From positions 62,001 through 126,000 of the forward strand of contig NZ_MDET01000056.1 in NCBI RefSeq assembly GCF_002075885.1: 64,000 nt of DNA, read 5' to 3'. Positions within the stretch are counted from its first letter, which is position 1; every line of letters starts with the position of its first letter. Made by a program: the position numbers and the translations under genes. A model generated the notes under the pieces. It was given only the letters and a program-made list of their open reading frames with translations. It did no database searches and was not told where the DNA came from. This document shows positions 18,568-28,326 of this stretch, in pieces. This DNA is from Manganibacter manganicus. Its GTDB lineage: Bacteria; Pseudomonadota; Alphaproteobacteria; Rhizobiales; Rhizobiaceae.

Positions 18568-19473
18568 TCACGACCTCTTCATCTTGGGGTCGAGCGCATC
18601 GCGCAAGCCGTCGCCCATCAAATTGATGGCAAGCACCGTAATCAGGATGGCGAGACCGGGCAGCGTGACCACCCACCAGGCGCGCAGGATGAACTCGCGC
18701 GCTTCGGCCAGCATCGTGCCCCATTCGGGCGTCGGCGGCTGGGCGCCCATGCCGAGAAAGCCGAGAGCGGCCGCGTCAAGGATGGCGTTGGAGAAAGACA
18801 GCGCCCCCTGCACGATGAGCGGCGCCATGCAGTTGGGCAGGATGGTCCTGAACATCAGCCTGAGCGGACCGGCGCCGGCGACCCTCGCCGCCACGACATA
18901 GTCGCGGGATTTTTCGGCCATCACGGCAGCGCGTGTGAGACGAACGAAATGCGGCTGATAGACCAGAGCGATGGCTATCATCGCGTTGATCAGGCCGGGG
19001 CCGAGCACAGCCACCAGCACCAGCGCCAACAGCAGCGACGGGAAGGCCAGGATGATATCCATCAGCCGCATGATGGCGGTGTCGATCCAACCGCGGAAAT
19101 AGCCGGCGATGACGCCGATCAGGATGCCGCAAACCATCGCTACGGTGGTGACGACAATGCCGATGAACAGCGAATAGCGTGCGCCGTAGATAAGCCTGGA
19201 GAGGATGTCGCGGCCGACCGCATCGGTGCCGAGCAGATAGGCTGAACGGCCGCCCTCCTGCCAGACCGGGGGCACCAGCACGGCGTCGCGGTATTGCAGA
19301 TAGGGCTCGTGCGGCGCCAGCAGCGGCGCGAAGATCGCCACCAGCACCAGCGCCACGAACACCCAAAGACCGATGACCGCGCCCCGGTTTTCGGCAAAGT
19401 AGAACCAGAATTCCGCCAGCACGCGGCGCAGCGGCGATTCTTCATTGGCGGTCTTGATCGACGTATCAGCCAT
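18568..19473 (-). CDS. dppC: Dipeptide ABC transporter permease DppC
   Basis: 301-residue inner-membrane permease of the BPD_transp_1 family. An N-terminal cytoplasmic segment leads into the first helix (GAVIGLWVFVALVLVAIFAP), then a periplasmic loop carries the LGTDAVGRDILSRLIYGAR motif typical of DppC/OppC. The EAA loop is VVAARVAGAGPLRLMFRTIL. The ATG has the ribosome site GAGGTGAGCC. It sits 8 nt after dppB and 2 nt before dppD, so all are translated from one message. Confidence 0.94.
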   Translation of the reverse strand: MADTSIKTANEESPLRRVLAEFWFYFAENRGAVIGLWVFVALVLVAIFAPLLAPHEPYLQYRDAVLVPPVWQEGGRSAYLLGTDAVGRDILSRLIYGARYSLFIGIVVTTVAMVCGILIGVIAGYFRGWIDTAIMRLMDIILAFPSLLLALVLVAVLGPGLINAMIAIALVYQPHFVRLTRAAVMAEKSRDYVVAARVAGAGPLRLMFRTILPNCMAPLIVQGALSFSNAILDAAALGFLGMGAQPPTPEWGTMLAEAREFILRAWWVVTLPGLAILITVLAINLMGDGLRDALDPKMKRS

Positions 19474-19481
19474 GGCTCACC

Positions 19482-20486
19482 TCAATGCCGTATGCGCGGG
19501 TTGATAAGTCCGTAGAGCAGATCGACGATCAGGTTGACGAACATGATGATGGCGGCGATCAGCAGCAGACCGCCCTGGATGACCGTGTAGTCGCGCTTGA
19601 ACACCGAATCGACCATCCATTTGCCAACCCCCGGCCAGGAGAAGATCGTTTCCGTGAGGATGGCACCGGCCATCAGCACGCCGACCTGAAGGCCGATCGT
19701 TGTGATGACCGGGATCAACGCGTTGCGCAGCGCGTGAACGCCGATGACACGAAAAGGCGGCAGGCCCTTGGCGCGTGCCGTGCGTACATAATCCTCCGAC
19801 AGAACCTCCAGCATGGCCGAGCGCGTCTGGCGCGCAATGACGGCTAGCGGAATGGTGCCGAGCACGATGGCTGGCAGGATCAGATGGCTGACGGCGGAAC
19901 CGAACGCGCCTTTCTGGCCCGACAGCAGCGAGTCGATCAGCATGAAACCGGTGACCGACGGAAAATAATAAAGCAGGTCTATGCGCCCCGACACCGGGGT
20001 CCACTGCAATATGCCCGAAAACAGGATGATGAGCAGCAAGCCCCACCAGAAGATCGGCATGGAGTAACCGATCAGGGCCGTACCCATGACGGTGTGGTCG
20101 AAGAACGAGCCGCGCTTGACCGCTGCGAAAACGCCGGCAGGAATGCCGAGGCAGACGGCGATGATCATCGCGCAGATCGAAAGCTCCAGCGTTGCCGGAA
20201 ACCGTGCGAAGAACTCCTGAAGAACCGAGCGCTTGGTAACGACGGATTGGCCGAAATCACCCTGCAGCATATTGCCGAGATAGTCGAGGTACTGAACCGG
20301 CAGGGATCGGTCGAAACCCAAAGCATGCATGGCTGCGGCATGCTGTTCTGGGGTCATGGCATGCTGGCCAGCGAGGATGAGAACCGGATCGCCCGGCAAC
20401 AGGCGGATGAAAGAAAACGCGATCAGCGACACGCCGAGAAATGTCGGAATCAGAACCGCGATCCGCCGAAGGAAAAACTGTAGCAT
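19482..20486 (-). CDS. dppB: Dipeptide ABC transporter permease DppB
   Basis: 334-residue permease of the DppB/OppB type. It begins MLQFFLRRIAVLIPTFLGVS, the usual first helix, followed by the family motif FIRLLPGDPVL, a long periplasmic loop, and five further helices. The EAA loop reads YVRTARAKGLPPFRVIGVHA. The 120-nt gap from dppA contains a strong hairpin (20559-20590) that probably lowers dppBCDF expression relative to the binding protein. Confidence 0.94.
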   Translation of the reverse strand: MLQFFLRRIAVLIPTFLGVSLIAFSFIRLLPGDPVLILAGQHAMTPEQHAAAMHALGFDRSLPVQYLDYLGNMLQGDFGQSVVTKRSVLQEFFARFPATLELSICAMIIAVCLGIPAGVFAAVKRGSFFDHTVMGTALIGYSMPIFWWGLLLIILFSGILQWTPVSGRIDLLYYFPSVTGFMLIDSLLSGQKGAFGSAVSHLILPAIVLGTIPLAVIARQTRSAMLEVLSEDYVRTARAKGLPPFRVIGVHALRNALIPVITTIGLQVGVLMAGAILTETIFSWPGVGKWMVDSVFKRDYTVIQGGLLLIAAIIMFVNLIVDLLYGLINPRIRH

Positions 20487-20558
20487 ACGTTGCTCTACGC
20501 CAAGGAAGCCCCGGTCCGACGCTGGTCGCCGACAGGGGCCCCGGAACTGTTCTGAAAG

Positions 20559-20590
20559 GATTACGCGCCCGGTTTTTCAGGCGCGTAATC
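20559..20590 (-). terminator. Strong hairpin between dppA and dppB
   Basis: GATTACGCGCC and GGCGCGTAATC are perfect 11-nt arms around a 10-nt loop, 16 nt downstream of the dppA stop. On the transcribed minus strand only a weak CCTTTC follows, so partial termination or 3'-end protection of the dppA message is more likely than full termination. On the plus strand the stem is followed by TTTTT, but no plus-strand gene needs it. Confidence 0.7.
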
Positions 20591-20606
20591 TTTTTGCAAT
20601 CGAAGC

Positions 20607-22205
20607 TTATTCAGCCAGATCGACGCCGTCGAAGCGGTGATAGCCGAGCGGATCCTGGACGAAGCCTTCGACCTTCTTGCTCATCGGCATGACGACCGTC
20701 GAATGGTCGATGGTGAGCCATGGCGCCTGCTCCTTGAAGACCACTTGAGCCTGCTCATAAAGCTCGGCCCGCTTCTTCTGGTCGGACTCGATCTTCGCCT
20801 TCTGGATCAGATCCTCAAATTCCTTGTTGCAGAATCCCGCAGGGTTGTTGGACGTGCCGACACTGTCGCAACCGAGCAGCGTGGCGAGGAAATTATCAGG
20901 ATCGCCATTGTCGCCGGTCCAGCCGAGCATGACGGCGCCGTCGTGATCCTTGTTGTTGAGACGCTTGAGATATTCACCCCACTCATAGGTGACTATCTCC
21001 GCCTTGACGCCGACCTTGGCATAGTCGGCCTGGATCAGTTCGGCGGCGCGGCGCGCGTTCAGCATGTAGGGACGCGAAACGGGCATCGCCCAGATCTTCA
21101 TCGACAGATCCTTGACGCCGGCTTCCTCGAGCATCTTCTTGGCGGCTTCCGGATCGTAGGGATCGTCCTTGACGTCCTTGTTGTAGCCCCACATGGTCGG
21201 CGGAATCGGATTGATGGCCGGTTCAGCCATGCCCTCGAAGACGGCCTGGATGATCGCCTCCTTGTTCACCGCCATATTGAGCGCCTTGCGAACCTTGACG
21301 TTGTCGAAGGGCTTCTGGGTAGTGTTGTAGGCGAGATAGGCGACGTTCAGGCCCGCCTGCTCCAGCACCTGAAGATTCGGATCGGCCTTCAGATCCTTCA
21401 CATCGGCCGCATTCGGATACGGCATGATCTGGCATTCATTGGCCTTCAGCTTCTGCACACGCACGGACGCGTCCGGCGTGATGGCAAAGACGAGATCGTC
21501 GATCTTCTGCTTGCCGCCCCAATAGTCAGGATTGGCCTTGTAACGGATCACGGCATCCGGCTGATAGGCGACGAACTGGAATGGCCCGGTGCCGAGCGGC
21601 TGCTGGTTCATCTGCTGCATGGTCTTGTCAGCTTCCAGCTTGTCGGCATATTCCTTCGACAGGATCGAGGAGAAATCCATCGCCAGATCGGCCATGAACG
21701 GTGCGTTCGGGCTGTTCAGCGTGAACTTCACCGTCAAATCATCGACCTTCTCGACCGACTTGATCAGGTCGGGGAAACCCATGGAGTCGGAATACTGATA
21801 GGTCGCGCCGGCGACATAAGCATGCCAAGGGTTCTTGTCATCGAGCTGGCGCTCGAAGGAGAACACCACGTCGTCGGCATTGAAGTCGCGCGTCGGCGTG
21901 AAGAAGTCCGTGGACTGGAACTTGACGCCTTTGCGCAGCTTGAAGGTGTATTCCTTGCCGTCGTCGGAAATCGTCCAGCTTTCGGCGAGGCCGGGCTCGA
22001 TCTCGGTGGAGCCGTGCTTGAATTCAACGAGGCGGTTGTAGATGGTGCGCGAGGTCGCATCGAAAGTGGTGCCGGAGGTGTAAAGGCCGGGGTCGAACCC
22101 TTCTGGCGAGCCTTCCGAACAATAGACCAGCGTTTTAGCGCTGGCTGCGCCACTCAGCACAGTCGCAGCCAGCAACGCGGCTGCAAATGTCAGCTTCCTA
22201 ATCAT
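20607..22205 (-). CDS. dppA: Peptide ABC transporter substrate-binding protein DppA
   Basis: 532-residue periplasmic binding protein of the SBP_bac_5 family. Signal peptide: MIRKLTFAAALLAATVLSGA then ASA and cleavage before KTLVYCSEG. The family N-terminal pattern CSEGSPEGFDPGLYTSGTTFDA and the later NDVKVRKALNMAVNKEAI region (codes as FDNVKVRKALNMAVNKEA) are clear. The frame runs back to 22232, but ATG 22205 starts the signal peptide and has GGGAG upstream. It is the first gene of the dpp operon. The very close match to the CSEGSPEGF pattern favours a dipeptide/heme binder over an oligopeptide or nickel binder. Confidence 0.94.
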   Translation of the reverse strand: MIRKLTFAAALLAATVLSGAASAKTLVYCSEGSPEGFDPGLYTSGTTFDATSRTIYNRLVEFKHGSTEIEPGLAESWTISDDGKEYTFKLRKGVKFQSTDFFTPTRDFNADDVVFSFERQLDDKNPWHAYVAGATYQYSDSMGFPDLIKSVEKVDDLTVKFTLNSPNAPFMADLAMDFSSILSKEYADKLEADKTMQQMNQQPLGTGPFQFVAYQPDAVIRYKANPDYWGGKQKIDDLVFAITPDASVRVQKLKANECQIMPYPNAADVKDLKADPNLQVLEQAGLNVAYLAYNTTQKPFDNVKVRKALNMAVNKEAIIQAVFEGMAEPAINPIPPTMWGYNKDVKDDPYDPEAAKKMLEEAGVKDLSMKIWAMPVSRPYMLNARRAAELIQADYAKVGVKAEIVTYEWGEYLKRLNNKDHDGAVMLGWTGDNGDPDNFLATLLGCDSVGTSNNPAGFCNKEFEDLIQKAKIESDQKKRAELYEQAQVVFKEQAPWLTIDHSTVVMPMSKKVEGFVQDPLGYHRFDGVDLAE

Positions 22206-22530
22206 TGAACACTCCCTGATTGTTTTTCCCAAGCCCCTCTGGCTGGCTCATGGGCGGGCATATAAGCACCGTTCCCCGGCCTTTGGAACTCCCCGATTCC
22301 TTAACTCAAGGCAGCTGGAATTAAAATTCCTATGATTCCCGCCCCGACGCCATATTCTTGCTCCGAACGATTATCACACGAACTTTAGTGACCGAATTGA
22401 TGCGTGATTCTCAAGGCGCGGGCCTTTGCAAGATTGGAATCAGCGTCTCCTCTTGCGCTGGTGCAAAAGGTCGCCATAGATAGGCCGCAAAGGCAGATTC
22501 CGGGTGTTCCGTGCAATCACGGAGACGCAT
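22206..22530. other. Divergent promoter region between dppA and fadD
   Basis: 325 nt with no convincing gene, holding promoters for dppA (minus) and fadD (plus). A 14-nt perfect inverted repeat, GGAATTAAAATTCC, lies at 22317-22330, about 110 nt upstream of dppA. It could be a regulator site for either gene. The AT content around 22260-22400 is higher than that of the neighbouring genes, as expected for promoter DNA. Confidence 0.4.
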
Positions 22531-24351
22531 GTGGGCAAGGCGGCGAGCAAGACGACGGCAAAACCGAGCAAGGCATCCGGCGGCGACCGGAGCGCCGCTT
22601 TGAAGCCGGCTTCCGATATCTCCGCAAAGAAGCGGCCGCCGAGACATTTGCCGAAGGCGGTGACGAACCCCGTAATCGACCGGCCGGCAAAGCCCTGGCT
22701 GGCGCGCTACCCGAAGGGCGTTCCCGCCGAAATCGGCCCGCTGCCAGCGGCTTGCCTTGGCGACATGCTCACCGACGCCTGCCGGCGCTTCGGCCCGAAC
22801 CCTGCCTTCTCGTCCATGGGCCACAAACTGAGCTATGCCGAGACGGAGCGCCTGTCGGCGGCGTTCGGCGCCTTCCTGCAATCGCGCGGGATCGCGAAGG
22901 GCGCGCGCCTCGCGCTGATGATGCCCAATATACTGCAATATCCGGTGGCGATGATGGGCGCGCTGCGCGCCGGTTGCGTGATCGTCAACGTCAACCCGCT
23001 CTACACGGCGCGAGAACTTGAACATCAGCTTGCCGATTGCGGCGCGGAAGCCATTGTCATCCTGGAAAATTTCGCCGCCACTTTGCAAAAGGTGCTTGCC
23101 CGCACCGCCGTGCGCACGGTGATCGTCGCCTCGATGGGCGAGATGCTCGGCCCCATCAAGGGCCCAGCAGTCAATTTCATCGTGCGCCGCGTCAGGAAAC
23201 TGGTTCCGGCGTGGTCGCTACCCGGCCATGTCCGCTTTGCAAACGCGCTGAAGGTCGGCGCGCAGCGGGAATTTACCCCAGTGGCGGTCGGTCCGGACGA
23301 CCTCGCCTTCCTGCAATATACCGGCGGCACGACCGGCATTGCCAAGGGCGCGATGCTGCTTCACCGCAACGTGCTCGCCAATATCGAGCAGCTTCTGGCC
23401 TGGGTGGAAGACGCTTATACCGTCAAGCCGCGCCCGGCCCACCCTATCCATGTCTGCGCCCTGCCGCTCTACCATATCTTCGCGCTGACCGTCGACGCGC
23501 TGACCGGCATGCGGCAGGGCGGCATGAACATCCTGATCCCCAATCCTCGCGACATACCGGCCTTGGTCAGGACACTCCGCCAACAGCCCTTCCACATTTT
23601 TTCCGGCCTCAACACGCTGTTCAACGCGCTGCTCAACAATGACGAGTTCCGCAAGCTCGACTTTACCTCGCTGCTGTTGACGCTGGGCGGCGGCATGGCC
23701 GTACAGCACGGCGTTGCCGAGCGTTGGAAAGCGGCGACCGGCAATGCCATCACCGAGGGCTACGGGCTTTCCGAAACGTCACCCGTGGCCACCGCCAACA
23801 TCATCAGCGAAGGCCGCTTTACCGGCAGCATCGGCTTGCCGATATCTTCGACCGAAATCAGCATTCGTGACGATGACGGCAACGCGCTCGGCCTCGGCGA
23901 AATCGGCGAAATCTGCATCCGTGGGCCGCAGGTGATGGCCGGTTACTGGAACCGGCCGGATGAAACCGCCAGGGCGATGACCGCTGACGGATTCTTCAAG
24001 ACCGGCGATATGGGCGTGATGGACGCCGAGGGCTTTACCCGCATCGTCGATCGCAAGAAGGACATGATCCTGGTCTCCGGCTTCAACGTCTATCCCAATG
24101 AACTGGAGGAACTGGTGGCCGGCTATCCCGGCGTGCTGGAAGCGGCGGTCATCGGCGTCCCTGACGAAAGATCCGGCGAGGTGCCGAAACTGTTCGTGGT
24201 CAGGAAAGACCCTGCCCTGACCGAAGCGACACTCATCGCGTTTTGCCGCGACAACCTGACCGGCTACAAACGGCCGCGCTATATCGAATTCCGCAGCGAA
24301 TTGCCGAAATCGCCGGTGGGCAAGATCCTGAGACGCGAACTGCGGAAATGA
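22531..24351 (+). CDS. fadD: Long-chain-fatty-acid--CoA ligase FadD
   Basis: 606-residue AMP-forming acyl-CoA synthetase that activates fatty acids with ATP and CoA before beta-oxidation. Motifs: P-loop YTGGTTGIAKGAMLLHRN near residue 262, the GYGLSETSP motif, the FACS segment KTGDMGVMDAEG, RIVDRKKDMILVSGFNVYP, and the C-terminal catalytic Lys in KSPVGKILRRELRK. A basic Ala/Lys-rich N-terminal extension of about 50 residues is unusual. The frame is open from GTG 22504, but GTG 22531 follows GGAG at a normal distance and is preferred. Together with the thiolase and acyl-CoA dehydrogenase at the left edge it supports active fatty-acid use. Confidence 0.92.
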   Translation: MGKAASKTTAKPSKASGGDRSAALKPASDISAKKRPPRHLPKAVTNPVIDRPAKPWLARYPKGVPAEIGPLPAACLGDMLTDACRRFGPNPAFSSMGHKLSYAETERLSAAFGAFLQSRGIAKGARLALMMPNILQYPVAMMGALRAGCVIVNVNPLYTARELEHQLADCGAEAIVILENFAATLQKVLARTAVRTVIVASMGEMLGPIKGPAVNFIVRRVRKLVPAWSLPGHVRFANALKVGAQREFTPVAVGPDDLAFLQYTGGTTGIAKGAMLLHRNVLANIEQLLAWVEDAYTVKPRPAHPIHVCALPLYHIFALTVDALTGMRQGGMNILIPNPRDIPALVRTLRQQPFHIFSGLNTLFNALLNNDEFRKLDFTSLLLTLGGGMAVQHGVAERWKAATGNAITEGYGLSETSPVATANIISEGRFTGSIGLPISSTEISIRDDDGNALGLGEIGEICIRGPQVMAGYWNRPDETARAMTADGFFKTGDMGVMDAEGFTRIVDRKKDMILVSGFNVYPNELEELVAGYPGVLEAAVIGVPDERSGEVPKLFVVRKDPALTEATLIAFCRDNLTGYKRPRYIEFRSELPKSPVGKILRRELRK

Positions 24352-24369
24352 TGCGTCTTAGGGATTTTA

Positions 24370-24414
24370 TTTTTATCCGGGTATAATGTTGACATTGTTT
24401 TTATCCGGGTATAA
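24370..24414 (+). promoter_or_regulatory. Twin 17-bp operator-like direct repeats around a promoter before the DUF2239 gene
   Basis: TTTTTATCCGGGTATAA occurs identically at 24370-24386 and 24398-24414, 28 nt apart. Between them is TTGACA (24389-24394), and an AT-rich -10-like stretch (TATAAA/AAATAT) begins within or at the end of the second copy. The two copies therefore flank the -35 and overlap the -10, the layout expected for a repressor. The gene starts at 24448. Confidence 0.75.
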
Positions 24415-24447
24415 ATATATCCCATTATCGATCAAACGAGATATGTC

Positions 24448-25020
24448 ATGTCCAGCTCCGATTTCTGCACGGCCTTTGCGGGCGAACATCTCCTCGCCCA
24501 TGGCCCGCTGTCCGCCGTGGTTCTCAAGGCGAAATCCTCGATCGAGGCAGGCGCCAATGTGCTGGTATTCGACGACCGGACCGGACGCCTGATCGACCTC
24601 GACCTGCGCGACCACGCCGACCCGGTCGCCGAGCAGGTGACCACCGATGCGCAAGCCGAAGCGCCTCCGGCGCACCGCACACGCGGGCGGCCGAAGCTGG
24701 GCGTGGTGCCTCGTGAGGTGACGCTTCTGCCGCGTCACTGGGAGTGGCTTGCCTCCCAGCCGGGCGGTGCCTCGGTGGCGCTACGCAGGCTGGTGGAGGA
24801 GGCGCGCCGCGCCGGCGGTGAAGCGGATCGGCGTCGTCAGGGCCAGGAAAGTGCCTATCGCTTCATGACCGCCATGGCCGGCGACCGGCCGAACTATGAG
24901 GAAGCGATGCGCGCGCTGTTTGCCGGCGACCTAGCGAAGGTCGAGGAGCTGACACAAGACTGGCCGCAAGACATTGCCGACCATTCGCTTGCGCTGGCGC
25001 GCGGGCTGGAACCGACCTGA
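24448..25020 (+). CDS. DUF2239 family protein, possible DNA-binding regulator
   Basis: 190-residue protein that I recognise as DUF2239 from the segment RGRPKLGVVPREVTLLPRHW, near residue 77, followed by LASQPGGASVALRRLVEEAR. RGRPKLG resembles an AT-hook, and the second part is predicted helical and basic, so DNA binding is plausible. The N-terminal 75 residues (FCTAFAGEHLLAHGPLSAV) and the acidic C-terminal third are of unknown role. No function is established for the family to my knowledge. The upstream twin repeats suggest tight, perhaps self-imposed, control. Its last 90 nt overlap the tail of the methyltransferase gene on the other strand. Confidence 0.85.
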   Translation: MSSSDFCTAFAGEHLLAHGPLSAVVLKAKSSIEAGANVLVFDDRTGRLIDLDLRDHADPVAEQVTTDAQAEAPPAHRTRGRPKLGVVPREVTLLPRHWEWLASQPGGASVALRRLVEEARRAGGEADRRRQGQESAYRFMTAMAGDRPNYEEAMRALFAGDLAKVEELTQDWPQDIADHSLALARGLEPT

Positions 25021-25719
25021 AAGCCTATTCGTCGGCCAGCCCTCTTTCTTCAGCCTGCCCCGTTCTTCAGCCTGCCATGCGAACACACCCGCGGGAACGT
25101 CAGAACCGGCGGTTCCGAAATCCGCGACCCGGTATTCCGCAACAAGGCGCAGCCGGTGTCGCGGCAGGAATGCGCGATAAGGATCACCAACAAGCACGGC
25201 AATGCCGGCCGCAAGGCACCGGTCCAGAAAGGCCGAGACCCTTCGGCCAAGGCCATGCTCGTAAAACAAGTCGCCCACCGCGACCAGATCGACAGCAGGC
25301 GGCAGGCGGCCGATGATGTCTCCATGAATGGCGGTGATCTCCACGCCGTTCAGCGCGGCATTGACGTTCAGCGCGGCGATTGCGTTGGCGTCGGTATCGG
25401 CAGCCATCACAACTGCCGCGCCCGCCCTGGCTGCCGCAATGCCGACAAGCCCCGAACCGCAGCCGAGATCGAGCAGACGCCGGCCGGCCACCCTGCCCGG
25501 TTCTTCAAGGAAATAACGGGCCAACGCCAATCCACCTGCCCAGGCATAGGCCCAGTAGGGCGAGGATCGGTCCTCGATGCCGGCAAGGCGCCATAGCCCG
25601 CTGGCCGCATGGGCGGTGTGAATGCGGATTTCCGGAACGCCCGCAACAGACCGGACATGAGTGTTGGCGCGGATGAAGGCAGCCGGATCGAGACCGCCTC
25701 CGGTCCTGTGCCCGGCCAT
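24931..25719 (-). CDS. METTL20-like protein-lysine methyltransferase (ETF-beta / L7/L12 type)
   Basis: 262-residue class I SAM-dependent methyltransferase. Motif I is LLDLGCGSGLVGIAAARAG. Family-specific elements include AYAWAGGLALARYFLE, the acidic ADTDANAIAALNVNAALNG and VAVGDLFYEHGL. These match the ETF-beta lysine methyltransferase (METTL20) group; the Agrobacterium homologue is reported to methylate ETF-beta and ribosomal protein L7/L12. The body ends near residue 225; the remaining basic tail (KKEGWPTNRLSGRFQPARQR) runs antisense into the DUF2239 gene and looks like an unconserved extension. It is last in an operon after pgi and the HAD gene (2-nt gap). Confidence 0.85.
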   Translation of the reverse strand: MAGHRTGGGLDPAAFIRANTHVRSVAGVPEIRIHTAHAASGLWRLAGIEDRSSPYWAYAWAGGLALARYFLEEPGRVAGRRLLDLGCGSGLVGIAAARAGAAVVMAADTDANAIAALNVNAALNGVEITAIHGDIIGRLPPAVDLVAVGDLFYEHGLGRRVSAFLDRCLAAGIAVLVGDPYRAFLPRHRLRLVAEYRVADFGTAGSDVPAGVFAWQAEERGRLKKEGWPTNRLSGRFQPARQRKRMVGNVLRPVLCQLLDLR

Positions 25720-25721
25720 TG

Positions 25722-26432
25722 CTACCGCCGCGCGTCGAGCATGGCCGGCAAGTCGACCATCGAATCCAGCACCATATCGGCCAGCGACGCCAGACTATCG
25801 CGGGTGCCGGTGCCCGAAAGGACGCCCACGGCCAGACCGCAGCCGCCGGCGCGCGCCATTTCGAGATCGTGGCGGTTGTCGCCGACCATGGCGATTTCCT
25901 GCGGCTTCAGGCCGGTGAGATCGCAAAAGGCGCGGATCGTATCGGGCGCGGGCTTGGGGTTGGCGACCGCGTCATAGCCATAGGCGGCATCGAACAATTG
26001 CGCCACGCCCAGCGTCGCCAGCGTGCGCTCGCAGCCCAAAGTCGAATCATTGGTTGCAACGCCCAGCCTGTAGGCTTTGGCATGCAGGCTGGCGAGCGCC
26101 TCCTTCACGCCGGGCAAGGGCACGGCAAGCGCCGCACCCTTTTCCGTCGTGATGGTGTTGAAATGGGCGACCTGATCCAGCCGCGCCGAATTGGAAAGAT
26201 GGGGGAACCACAGTTCCACCACGTCGAGATTGGTGCCGGCGGCAAAGACGGAGTCGGCCTTGAACCGTTTGCTCGAAAAATCGAAGCCGGCCGCGACAAG
26301 CAATCTGTCGGCCTTGTCGCGCTGATTATCGGCGGCGTCCATTGCCATCAAATCGGCAACGGCAAGCCAGGTCGCGTTGAAATCGACCAGGGTGCCATCC
26401 TTGTCGAACAAAATGCCCTTGATGTCAGTCAA
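25722..26432 (-). CDS. HAD-family phosphatase (phosphoglycolate-phosphatase-like)
   Basis: 236-residue haloacid-dehalogenase hydrolase. Motif I is LFDKDGTLVDF (nucleophile Asp in DKDGT), motif II VATNDS, motif III Lys in NPKPAPD, and motif IV MVGDNRHDLEMA. An alpha-helical cap lies between motifs I and II, as in Gph-type phosphatases of small sugar or glycolate phosphates. The start is TTG, 6 nt after the pgi stop, with GGAG inside the end of pgi, so it is translationally tied to glucose-6-phosphate isomerase. That context suggests metabolite proofreading of sugar phosphates, but substrate choice is inference. Confidence 0.88.
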   Translation of the reverse strand: MTDIKGILFDKDGTLVDFNATWLAVADLMAMDAADNQRDKADRLLVAAGFDFSSKRFKADSVFAAGTNLDVVELWFPHLSNSARLDQVAHFNTITTEKGAALAVPLPGVKEALASLHAKAYRLGVATNDSTLGCERTLATLGVAQLFDAAYGYDAVANPKPAPDTIRAFCDLTGLKPQEIAMVGDNRHDLEMARAGGCGLAVGVLSGTGTRDSLASLADMVLDSMVDLPAMLDARR

Positions 26433-26438
26433 TCCGGC

Positions 26439-28082
<1,644 letters not shown>

Positions 28083-28198
28083 GGCAATCTCCTGTGTACG
28101 ATTCCGGCACCATTCTAATCAGTGAGAGGCCCGGCGGCGAGAGGTTCACGCAAAAGCTATACGAGCAATATGAACGGCGGCCATTTCTGATGTTGGAC

Positions 28199-28214
28199 TG
28201 ATCGTGAACGATCA
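28199..28214. promoter_or_regulatory. Inverted repeat in the pgi / MocR divergent promoter region
   Basis: TGATCGT, GA, ACGATCA is a perfect 7-nt-arm palindrome. It is followed by CTGGTATAA (28215-28223), and further on by GTCCAC, TG, GTCCAC (28276-28289), a tight direct repeat. MocR-type regulators commonly bind direct repeats of this size close to their own gene, so the block may be an autoregulatory site for the gene at 28327. Inference only. Confidence 0.45.
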
Positions 28215-28326
28215 CTGGTATAAATCGTTGCGATCAGAAAAATTCATTGGCGCAACCGCTTATGCCACCGATACAGTCCACTGGTCCACCCAAGCGAAAA
28301 AGACTGACCACCGGGGAGGTTGCATC

